DNA of 64,000 bases from Caprella mutica (lineage: Eukaryota > Arthropoda > Malacostraca > Amphipoda > Caprellidae), in contig CANNZV010001838.1 of NCBI GenBank assembly GCA_947561585.1, forward strand, positions 1 through 64,000, read 5' to 3'. The position numbers were made by a program, and so were the translations under genes. This document shows positions 33,697 to 45,400 of the stretch, piece by piece. The notes under the pieces were generated by a model, which was given only the letters and a program-made list of their open reading frames with translations, was not told the origin of the DNA and searched no databases. Every line of letters begins with the position of its first letter. Within the stretch, counting starts at the first letter, position 1.

Positions 33697-34660
33697 AACG
33701 TTTACCTACAATCTTTATTATTTTTATTGACTACGTTTTCCTAGAAACAAATCTGTATCGACTGTAGTACTTAGCTCGAACCCTTCAGAAATGAGAATTA
33801 ATCTGCTAACTCGGAACTTAGCCTACTGCACATAACCAATAACAGGTATTTCCATCAAATCAAACAGTGTTTCTCATTAATTAATTCCATAATTGGACAA
33901 CAGATGAGTCAATATTTATTAGCGACTAATCAAATTTAACCAACAACATTTTATTCACTAAATATTGAATTTTCTGATAAATATTTTAAGAAAAAGTTTG
34001 TTCAAGCGGAAATTGTTCGAGCATATTATGGGTAAAGAAAGTCGTGTAAATGTCTCGAAGTTTCATTATTAATAAAATACAGAACAGAAAGCAAAGGAGA
34101 AACAAAAGATGTTGCGCCAGTCAAAAGGATGTTATTCCATTTTAAAAACATACTATAATACAAGTTATTTTGAACCGATTGCTTGCACAGCTCTGAGTTA
34201 ATTACAATATAATGACATAGTATCAGTGTTAGCGATCAGATAGAAGCTAGTACTTAATTTATATACACTACGAACAAGTTAATACTAGAATGTACAAAAA
34301 TAATTGTGATTAGACTGAAGTTATGTTATTACTAGCTATATATCATATCACACTTAAAAATTGAATATAGTGAGAGCAATTGAGTTTAAATTCTTCATAG
34401 CAAATAGGAATGTTTCAACTGTTTTCAATCAAAACATACAAAATGGCCTCAAGTTCCATATTGCTATTTAAAATGGCAAATCTAAGCAACATGAGAAATG
34501 AATTAAATGTTTTTATACTTTCACATCTGGTAATTGCATTTTAGTATACTACTCTTCATGAAGAATTTTAGATAAACATGTTAATATGAATCATTTAACC
34601 CTGCGGAGAACATACTATCAACAACATTGGAAATTGGAGGGATCCAGGATGAAATAAAAT
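33697..34660. other. No gene recognised
   Basis: AT-rich unique sequence between the preceding TIR element and the 36-bp minisatellite. No splice-bounded open frames or clear repeats. Confidence 0.3.
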
Positions 34661-34663
34661 GTT

Positions 34664-35190
34664 ACCCACTGGGACACGAGTGACAAAGTGGAAAATGTTA
34701 ACCACTGGGACACGAGTGACAAAGTGGAAAATGTTAACCACTGGGACACGAGTGACAAAGTGGAAAATGTTAACCACTGGGACACGAGTGACAAAGTGGA
34801 AAATGTTAACCACTGGGACACGAGTGACAAAGTGGAAAATGTTAACCACTGGGACACGAGTGACAAAGTGGAAAATGTTAACCACTGGGACACGAGTGAC
34901 AAAGTGGAAAATGTTAACCACTGGGACACGAGTGACAAAGTGGAAAATGTTAACCACTGGGACACGAGTGACAAAGTGGAAAATGTTAACCACTGGGAAA
35001 CGAGTGACATAGTGGAAAATGTTAACCACTGGGACACGAGTGGCAAAGTGGAAAATGTTAACCACTGGGACACGAGTGACAAAGTGGAAAATGTTAACCA
35101 CTGGGAAACGAGTGACATAGTGGAAAATGTTAACCACTGGGACACGAGTGGCAAAGTGGAAAGTGTCAACCACTGGGACACGAGTGACGT
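34664..35190. repeat. 36-bp minisatellite GTTAACCACTGGGACACGAG
   Basis: About 14.5 units of 36 bp: GTTAACCACTGGGACACGAG followed by TGACAAAGTGGAAAAT. The last third has a higher-order pattern of GAAACGAGTGACATAG and GACACGAGTGGCAAAG variants in pairs. Because the unit is a multiple of 3, four long frames stay open; none has other gene support. Confidence 0.9.
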
Positions 35191-36111
35191 GATACGACAA
35201 CAATGTTTTTTACATGGATGATATAAATGAGTTGCGTACAAGATATGACTATAGACTAAATGAAATGAATGGAATTTAACGGAATATATGACTTGCATTT
35301 ATATGAGTACAAATCATGAATTGAGATGCGAAATTAATGAAACCTATATATATATATATATATTATTGATTATATGAATAATATGATACAACATTATAGG
35401 TCTACCTTTTATCAAATCAGTGATAGTTCAGCATTGGCTCTACACTCATCACAGTCAGACACTAGTGTTACTCTCGATCATTTCCTTCTCTTACTTATCT
35501 TTTAACTATTTTTAAATCATTGGCAATAGAGTAGTTAAGAATTAATTGCAGGCACTAATTTTTATTAATGTTAATACCCAATAATTGATATCCTAGCAAA
35601 AACAGGACATAAAATGGATTGATTTTAAGTGAGAAACCAATCTGTTGAATGAATCTCATTGACGCTTCAGGCAACCTAAAGTAAAATTTGAAATAAAAAC
35701 ATATAGCTACTAACTTTTTTAAACTAAAATTTAAAAAAAATTGATAATTTTGAGCGGTGTAATAATTGTGCTAATTTCAAGATTTGTCCGTTTGGAAGCA
35801 GCAAGCTCACTAAATTAAACATGTAGCTTATTCAAACCGTGAACTTTTTAGTCATTTGTAGAGTGGAAAGCTTAGATCATTTCATCTCCCATTTACGTAT
35901 TTACACTCAGTTCAGGAATCTAAAATGATAGAGAAGAAGAAGAGTTAAAAATATCAAATGAGTAAATTTTATTGAGCTTCGTAATCCAAAGAAGAGAAAG
36001 AATTTTAACTGAATCCTTCTTAGTCACCACTGAGATCCTTACAAAACCAACCAATTTGAAGCTCCTTAGATTTCACTGGCAATAATTACTGGACGCAAAG
36101 GTCCAGTATAC
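35191..36111. other. Downstream flank of CLASP; TA microsatellite
   Basis: A short (TA)n run lies at 35347-35363. The rest is AT-rich and non-coding and should include the CLASP 3' UTR end. No further gene seen. Confidence 0.4.
35968..35973 (-). promoter_or_regulatory. Candidate poly(A) signal for CLASP
   Basis: TTTATT on the plus strand is AATAAA on the CLASP strand, 258 bp after the stop codon. It is the nearest canonical hexamer I found, but transcript data would be needed to choose it. Confidence 0.4.
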
Positions 36112-36205
36112 AAGATTCAGTATCCTAGATACCAGTGTTCGACTGACTTATGGTCGAGTATCCCAGATACCAGTGTTCGACTGACTTATGTATTGTTATA
36201 AGGAG
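36112..36205. repeat. Two-copy ~50-bp tandem repeat in CLASP 3' UTR
   Basis: AGTATCCTAGATACCAGTGT then TCGACTGACTTATG is repeated once as AGTATCCCAGATACCAGTGT with the same tail. Each unit has an imperfect GTATC-GATAC hairpin. Confidence 0.7.
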
Positions 36206-36230
36206 GCCTCCCATCGGTTCTCCCCTTTCC

Positions 36231-39200
36231 TCAAAGACCTAGAAAGTGTTCACTCTTAGGAGAAGAGGCCCCAGAACTACTGTTGAGCTGAGCGTCTGTC
36301 TTCTTAATGTAGAGGTTGAGTAGCTTCAGCTTAGAGCCAGTGAGTGCCTCTAGGTGAGGTCTCATGGTCTCCTCCCCCACATTGTTGTGCAGTGACACCA
36401 TGCAGAACACACTCGCCTTACGCACAGACGAGTCTCTGTTGTCGTAAGCCTGAAAAGAATAGGGTTAAGTTACTCAAGTACAGGAAATTAATTACACTAA
36501 ATAAGTAAGTAAGCTAAGAAAGGAGACTTGGAGCGAAATAATTACAAGGTGAATATCAAAACTGGATACGAGAAGTTAGTTAGTATAATGTTGATGATAC
36601 TCAAGAATATTGACCTCCAAAACGAATAATTTTGGGGGAATGGTGGATGTAAACATAAATGGCTGTAATGTAGTTTATTGTGTCCGCTAGTTTTTGTACT
36701 GCACACTTCATGATTGCATTTTGGTGTAATGTTGTTATAATGATTGTGATTGCTTACCTTCACCAGTCCAGGCATGATATCAGGCAGTGCCTGAGCCACT
36801 ATAGGGGCGGGGTGAGCCTCTACCAGTTTGTTTAGCATTTTGATGGCAGAATGGTTAACAGGGTAGTCTCCCATCTGGATGAGAGGCTTCAGCACCCTGA
36901 TCACAACCTCTGGGGGTAGAATCTCTGCCACTGTACCAGCACACACCTGATAGAGAGAACAATCGTTAACTTTTGTGATTTAGCAGCTAAGATAGAATAT
37001 TGAATGATTGGCTCGTTATATGACACGTTTGGCGGAGAAAGGGATTTAAAACGGAATTTTAAATTTTCGCCAATACATAACCTAACACCAACACATACGT
37101 TTATTCAGTCGTAGCGTTTTTTAATTCATTATTATTTTTGCTGCGGCATGGGAAGAACGCCCGTGTGAATGAGGCCTAAGTTAGTCTTACAAATGCCCAG
37201 ACTAGTCAATCACCTGAGCAGCTCTGACGACTTCCTTCTCATTGTCACCGTGTGCCTTCAGTACCCTCAGAATGATGAGTTCCGAATAGTTCAGGAAGAG
37301 GTTCACCAGAGGACATCTTCTCATCATCTCAGTGAGGACTGTGAGCACTAACGCCCTCTCACTACCGTGAGATGACTCCAAATTCTCAACCAACAGTCTG
37401 AAAAAAAATGAACTTATTAGAACATGTTCTATCAACATGAATTAAAAATGATAATTAGCTAAAGAATGTTAAGGGTGACTAATGAATTTTCTGTCACTTT
37501 CGCATCTTCGGTCATATAAGAAAAAAAAGTATAATAATTATTATTCAATTTTAATTGAAGTGAAACAAATAAAATTAAATAATAATTATTATACATAAAC
37601 TGCGTCCATCGTTTTATTGCAGATCACTATTTTGTAAATAATTTTAATAATATTGATCGTACAGTAGTGAAACTTTGGTCACTGGAAGATTGCTTTTATG
37701 TTAGTATCTTGCTGAAATATTTTTAGAATCCATGAGAAAATTCGAAAGTTATGAACGTTTATGTATTTTGAAGGCGTTTTAACTGTCCATCGTTTTATTG
37801 CAGCTCTGTGAAAAGTCCAAAAAATGGGTGATTAACTTCTACCGAGAGGGTAAAAATTGGAGCAGGTCCTGCAGATGGGAGGACTCCTCTATATTTTGCT
37901 AATGAATTTGGGAGGGATAAGAGAAACATAGTTTCTGTTGTGGAAAATCCCGACACAAACCCAAGGAGAGATGAGGGTACGAGAAAAATAATTTCCCCTC
38001 GAAATATGAGAAAAATACGCAGGCAGGTCATAAGGCAGCTAAATGACACTAGTGCCTCCATTTTTGACAAGGCTGTCATTGGTCTTACGTCAAAACAGTC
38101 CTGATGTAATGTCTCAAATGAAACGGTCAGAAATGCTCAATGTGGCTTAAGACCAGAGAACAAGGCAATCAAGTCATGAGAGTTTCTCACTTGATGCCCA
38201 GAGATATGAGGAAAGAAGTTGTAACCCTTCAAGCATAAAATTGTGCGAAGTAATGCAAGAAAATAATCTTTTGCCAACGAGATATTTGCAAACTATTAGG
38301 CCAAGGGAACAATACTCAACAAAAGAGGCAATGTAGGATTGGATTGTTAGGTTTACACCCTCAGGTACTCGGAAAGGGCCAATTAACGTTTCACCAATGA
38401 TGCCCGCTTAAAACATAAAGCCACAGTCTCCTTGTTGACGACGAAACCAGTGTGGATAAACATCTCCAGTAGGATCCAAACTTTAACCCATCCATCCAGA
38501 CAATCAAGGGTGGCTCTTTCCTCATCTGTTAAAAGAACAAGTAGGAAGTTTGTTTTCATGTAATTCTGTGTACATCTAATGCCTTTTTCCTTTTGGGTCT
38601 TGTCCATAGGAGGCCTGGAAATGGGCTCCACGTTCCTTGTCGTCTCATTTAAGACACTGTTTGGACGAATAACCAATGACAGCCTTGTCGAAAATGGAGG
38701 CACTAGTGATATTTGGATGCCTTATAACCTGCCTGGGTAGTTTTCGCATATTTCGAGGGAAAAAAATCTTCTCCTCGTACCCTCATCTCTCCTTGGGTTG
38801 TTGTCGGGATTTTCCACAACAAAAACTATGTTTCTCTTATCCCTCCCAAATTCATTAGCTAAATATAGTAGAGTCTTCCCTTCTGCAGGACCTGTTACAA
38901 TTTTTACCCTCTCGGTAGAAGTTAATCGCCCATTTTTTGGCTTTTTCACAGAGCTGTAATAAAGCGATGAACAGTTAAAATGACTTCAAAATACATAAAC
39001 GTTCATAACTTTCCAAATTTCTCATGGATTCAAAAAATATTTCAGCAAGATACTAACATAAAAGCAATCTTCCAGTGACCAAAGTTTCACTACTGTACGA
39101 TCAATATTATTAAAATAATTCACAAAATAGTGATCTGCAATAAAGCGATGGACGCAGTTTATAGTTTTTCTTATATGTCAAAAGATGTGAATATGACTGA

Positions 39201-39473
39201 AAATTCATTAGTTAAAATTACACCAATAGCTAATTGTTATACATAAATAGTTCTCATGAAAATCTTGGTAAGTTATTCTGCCCCAAAATTACGGCAGTCA
39301 TTCTCACCTGAGAACTGCTCTGAAGTTATCATTCCAGACGATGGTGGACCCTGTCCTGGCAAGTCTCACCAGAGTTGTCAGGGCTATTTTCTTCTCGTCA
39401 GGTCTCCTGTTGTTCGTCAGCTGGAGAGTTTCTATCACTGATGACATCACAGAGTTGTCAGATTCGCCATCAC
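36231..39473 (-). CDS. CLASP: CLASP C-terminal helical (CLIP-interacting) domain, last four exons
   Basis: Exons 39473-39308, 37397-37214, 36946-36758 and 36449-36231. They read from GDGESDNSVMSSVIETLQLT through VRLARTGSTIVWNDNFRAVL, VLTEMMRRCPLVNLF, LRVLKAHGDNEKEVVRAAQ, CAGTVAEILPPEVVIRVLKP and PDIMPGLVKAYDNRDSSVRK to the end SPKSEHFLGL. In known CLASPs this HEAT-like region binds CLIP-170, CENP-E and cortical partners. The LKAHGDNEKEVVRAAQ and YDNxDSSVRKASVFCMV stretches are typical of the family. The intron 37398-39307 is almost filled by a Tc1/mariner-like foldback element, and 36450-36757 holds a fragment of the foldback-family repeat (36661-36716). Confidence 0.93.
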
Positions 39474-42400
39474 CTGAATACAATAAACAATAAGATTAGA
39501 CGAGAAATACAAGATATAATAAGGGCTATAGAGAAAATTCAGAGTAATCAAACTGTTCACCAAATTATTGATCATGCAAGATAATTTATTTAATAAAAAT
39601 AATTATTAGAATAAAAAAAAAAAAAAATTATTATACTCCTTTCTCATGACTGGAAATGTAGATCCGATCACTGATACAAACAATTGAATTTGTAAATATG
39701 AATTTAATTCCAACTTAAATGGTATAACAAGCTTTCTCTCACTTCTTCAGTTGCTATTTCTATGAATAAATTCATATAGAAAGTGCAACATTCAATTTAC
39801 ATATCCGAGTAGCTATTATTATTATAAAATATTAGTAATAATAAATACTGACCAATGTTATACTGATCCACATCATCATCGTCGAGATGGAGTCCATTTA
39901 GCCCCATGGGGGTTCTACCACTTTGCTGAGAGGTGGGGGAAGAGACGCTAGAGGACCTGTCACTCAGAGCCCCCTCATGGGGCATGCCCCCCTCAGCCCC
40001 CCCATTGGATGAGGTGGTGTCCATCAGCTCCAAACTTCTGATGTCAGTCACCCCGACTGATAACTGACTGATGCCAGAGTCCTAGGGGGAATTAACGTAT
40101 TGTGAGGGTAAACAATACAGGGTGGGTCATAAGTTCAGGACCTTTTTCTTTTAAAAACAAATCTATTAGTTTTTAAACTATACAAACTACCTAGCATGAA
40201 TACTGAATTGGTATTCATTTAAATATTAAATTTAATATACTTTTAACGTGAAATTATACTCAAAATCGGTTTAAAATGCACATATGTTTAATGCACTTTA
40301 CTTATGGCCCACACTGAATAATTCTGAGAGATGGAAATTTTTAAGTCTCTAATTACAAATTCACCCAGCTTATACGTATAACATTTTAAATGCATAGATC
40401 AATGTTAGTTAACAAAAAGAAGTTTAAGTGCAGTTAGATAGAAAAAAAGGAAATTAAGTTAAGTAGCTATATACAGTTAAATTATCTCAAGTGATGTCTA
40501 GATTTCATTTTCTTTTATTATGTGCAGGTAAGTGAGCGTGGAACTGTTTGCAGTGTGTCGTCGTGCCTAAAAAGGTTATGTTTCTACAGTCTAAAGTTCT
40601 ATAAATATAGTAAACAACACGTAAGGTTTTTGAGATACTGTCTCTACCGCATAAGTTTCTGTCGATACAGTGCTGCAAGGATTATGTTTTTAACGATAAC
40701 TCTTCTCCAATTGGACAGTTGGGAAGAGAAGTGAACAAGGGACAGAGAAATTGATAGTTAGTACTTCGCCCCCTGTTGACTTCTCCTCCTTGCATACAGT
40801 GACGAGTTGAATTAAATTACATATCAAATAATAATAATAACATAGATGGCTGTAATGTAGTTTTTTCCATCCGCTGATTTGTTGTACTGTACACTTCATG
40901 ATTTTTGATGACCTGTCTAGGAGGTTCGAGGAGCGGATCGAGCCAATCCCCCTCCTCCCCCCTATTCACTTATTGGTCACTTCCCACAGCCAATCAATGA
41001 GTTACTAACCTTAAAAAACAATATCCTAAAAACTTATTTGCAAGGAACAATATTTTTAAAATTATATTCTGAATGGTAGTAACCTTTAATTAATAACCTT
41101 AGAAGTGCACCCAAGTGTGTTAGTTTGAATTGTATTAGAGTGTGTTAGATTGAAGTGCGTTAGTTTCTATATGTGTTAGTGTCTTTCCCCTAGTGTTTTC
41201 ACCTTGTTTTGTACCTGAGAGGTAGAGTCCCGGTGATTGTCTATGTTCTCTCTGTCTAGCTCGAAACTGTAGTTACGAATCTCATCTGATGTTTTCTTGA
41301 TGTTCCTGCAGACAGAGAAGAAAAATGTACAGCCACGCTTTTGAAACTTTAAAACACGAGAGAGCCTATATTGACACACATAAGACCATATCGCTATTTA
41401 ACCCTTCATGCTTAAACGACCGAATGAACACATGTGTACTCTTTCATGTGTACGATAAGTCAGCATAATTGTGTTTTTTTTTCATTATAACAAGAATCTC
41501 ATAAAATTCTTGTTTTTTTTTCATGCTCAAATTAATTTGGATACAAATTCATTACTCACTTTAGGACATCGTCAGGATTGTGGTTTTCGTTGTTGTCTAA
41601 ATCTGGTAAATTGGAACTCAATCCACTGTACGATAATCTGCAGAGGAAATAGACACAGGGTAAGATACGAGTTATCGGACATATGAGAGAAAGTATGAAC
41701 ATGAATAAAAAAACAAAAAAAACAATCATAAACGAATAAAAAATAAAGAATAAAAGATAATTTATATAAATACAAATTTAGCCTAAATACCTTGGAACCT
41801 TGATGTAAGCTGGTATTCTTGATGCTTCAGGGCTTCCTATTATCGTTATTGCAAATAGATTCCTCAATTCTTTGTTTTGGCATGTTGTTATTATTACTAT
41901 TATCTTTAGTTTTGTCTGTTGGTTTGGTAGCGGTTGCCGCTGCATATGATTTTGCAGTTGGGTTGAAGGTGGAGTTTACCTTAGCTCTGGCTTCAGCAAA
42001 AGAAAGGTGTTCCTTCGTTTTGAGGGCCAGTATTTCTTTTTCTATTAGATATTTGGGCAGGTTCTAGAGGATACACTATGAGGTTTTTTGCAGTTTGCAC
42101 AATTTATAGGGAGTGTACATGTTTGCAGGTTATGGCCTCCTATTATATCGTTGCTGCATCGACCACAGACTGGCACCGGTTTCCTGCATTTGGCTCCAGA
42201 GTGTCCATATCGGTGGCAGTTGAAGCATCGTCTGGGAAGGGGTATATAAAGTCTTACTCTTTCTATTAATCCTGTTCTGATGGTGATACGGTCTGGTGGG
42301 TTAGGTGTATTGAAGGTCAGTATTAGTGTTGTAGTAGGTTCCGGGTTGGGTGACTTTGCATTTCTCACAATTCTTCGGCAGCTGAGGACTCCCTGTTCAG

Positions 42401-45400
42401 CAAGTCCCTCTGCGATTTCTTCATCTTTATATCCCTTGAGGAGTGCACAAGTGATCACTCCCTGGGATTTATTATGATGTTCATGGGGTGTTACAATGAT
42501 TTGTTCAGAAAGTAGTTCGGTCATTTGTTGCAATTTCAGTCCTTGTGCTGCTGATCTAACTTCTATGGTCCATGTCTTATTATTGTAGTCTTCAGATATT
42601 CTTTCGAATGGTCCAATTAGGTTTCTGATGGCTCTATTGACTTTGAACATATTTAGTTTAGTTAGGTTTGCATCACTTTTAGATTTAATTGAGTAGTATT
42701 TTATAAAGTTCTAGGTGGAGTACATTTCGTCAAAGGTGTTTTACTCTCTACGTTCTCTTGGTCTGGTAGACGATCTACCTGTAGGTTTGTCCACTACCTG
42801 GACAGGTGCATTGGATTTTAATGCACAGGGCATATTGGAAGATTGGGGCTCTCCCGAGCCACTTGGTTTTTGAGTTATTCCAGGTACAGAGTCAGATGGA
42901 GATGCGTTCGTTGCCGGGGTGTCGCTCAATTGGACCGGGAGATTTTTAGCACCCCCTTGCCCCCCACTCAGCGACGACTGGAGGGGCTGCCCGGGACTGG
43001 GGGCCGTGGCCATATTTGTACTTTTCATATTTGATAATACCTATATCGGAGGGGATTTTTGTTAAGGTTGCCTTCCTTTTGGGTTTTCCGCGTCAGTTAC
43101 CAGAGGTCTATCGTCGTGAGCTATCGGTCAGGCTCCTCCGTGAGGACCTCTCCAGCATGATTGCATTTTCCGGGGTAACTAGGTCACCCCACTGGCACAG
43201 CTCCTCGCTTCATCGAAGCGCTCAAGCCCCCCCCCACAACGTCAATGTTGCCCACTCGGGGGAGTTAGCTAAAATAACTTATTAAACAAATTAAAAGAAG
43301 GTTGTTTAGGTAGCTACTCACTGTCTCATGTTGGTGGGGCGGTTGCCCCGGGGGAGAGAAGTGTTGGGGGACTGAAGTACAGAGGAACCCCCTGAAGGAG
43401 GTGTGCGAGGGGGGAGAGAAGAGGGGGACTTGTCTAGACTAGCAGCTCTTTTCAAGTGACTCTGTAGATGAAAAATATCATTAATGAGTCAATTCTTGAT
43501 TCTTGAAATCAGAATGGGACACTGACCAGTAATGCTAAATCATTATTCCATTAGTAAGAGTTAAATTTTTGAAGAGAATAATTCAAGTTTCTCTAATCTG
43601 CCCAGACAATATAAAGACATAGCTATGCTCTTCCATTTAAAACTAAAATAAAGTACTGATGAAGTTATAGGTGAAATGATCAACAACAATCATACTACCG
43701 TCAATATACAACTGAGAGCTACATGACAAAATAGTATGATAGCAATTCATATGTATGAAATATATATCTAACTGAAATCTACATAGCAAAATCATTAATG
43801 ATCTATAGTAATAATTGAATTAAGGCGGATTTTTCCCTATCAAATAGGTCACTACTCCCTTCTCACTGAAGTTACCTGTATAATTTGGCTGGCAGTGTTC
43901 TGGCAGGACATTGGCAGTTGCTGCAGCAAGTTAGTAAACTCAGTCATATTGCAGTTGAAGAGGGCTATGAAGCAGGCTGACGAGGCTCTTCGTAAGTCCA
44001 CACTCTTCTGGTCTGCAGACCACGTCAAGATCTTAGCCAGCGCAATCGGAGTGTCCTGATAAACATATAATGCACACTATCAGACTAAACTTATAGGGGC
44101 AGAAAAGCTACTGTGTGTTGAAATTGTATCATACATACATAATGAGTGAAATAGAAAATAATAAGGTTTACGAGAATAGGTAGCTACAGAAAAATAAAAG
44201 TAAATAAACATACCGTCGAAGATGCCAAGTCCTTCCTCTCCATGACATCAGCTAAGCATTTTAGGTATGTTAAAGTGGCTAGTTTCACTTTGTTGTTGGG
44301 TGTCTGTGTTGGGTCTACTAAGAACTTCATAATTACACGGAACTGAGAGTCACACGGGAAAGAAGATCTGAGGAAAAAAATAAAAAATTAACACACTGAT
44401 GCAAAGGGAATAGAATAGGGTAACTACCCAATGACCTTTTGCTCACAGTTATCAGAAAAAGGAGCGTTATCTTAAGGACCACTCCACATTCCTAACTTAG
44501 CTATCTGATTACCAATTAGGCTTAAGAGATGTGCTCAACTGGTCCTAACTAATTACCTAGTAATATCGAGAGTCTCGTGTATTTTACTCTGCACACTCCC
44601 TAGTAGATCTGAACCTAGTTTGTGCAGTAGTCTGGTTACTAGTATGTGCAGCCAGTCGTGCAGATCGTCCTTGTGAACGTAAATAAGTTGCATCAACGCA
44701 TCCAGAAACAGAGAGAACACCTGGAGAAAGAAAGAGAACTTTCTGTTAAAATGGTTAGTACAAGGGACTTCAGTGAAGAGGTATAACATGAAATTTTTTT
44801 GATGTAGGGTAAAGTACCAATTATCATATGTCAAATGCAAATAATTTGATAATAGAATCAACTGTTTAATAAGCAAATAAACATAAAGACCATCAAAAGG
44901 AATCAAATTATTTATAAGTTTGAATTAATGGAACGAAAATATTAAACTGATTTACCTATCCAAACCCTTTATTGTTCTAGTGATTATATTTAGTCACTCA
45001 AATAGAGTATCAAAACAAGTTTGTTCAACATAAAAGTGGTTACAGTTATAAAACTGAATAGCTATAATGATTCTTATATTTTTAAAATTAGAAATGGGTA
45101 AATTATAAATAGGCAAAATAAATAAACCTGGAAGACAAAGTGTTATCCATTATTTACGGTGTTCGCACTCACCTTGGTATGGGCATCCATGAACATTTTA
45201 CTGAACACCTCCGTTATTCTCTTGAGTTCAGTGCCTGATAGCAGCTGTGACCCTTTGAGGAATGAGTGCAGGGCAATGAGGCCCTCCTTGCGGTCACTCC
45301 AGTGAGTCGAGGCACAGCTAGTGATGATGTCTGACACGTCCTGAGTCTGAGAGAGGGTAGAATATAATATTTATATATTGCTTCGAATGAATTAAAAACA

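Noticed and set aside
34595..35298. Four overlapping frames of 117-226 codons over the 36-bp array
   Set aside because: Same reason: repeat translation in several frames and both strands, no gene context.
39256..39441. Plus-strand frame over 39.3 kb
   Set aside because: Antisense of the CLASP exon 39308-39473.
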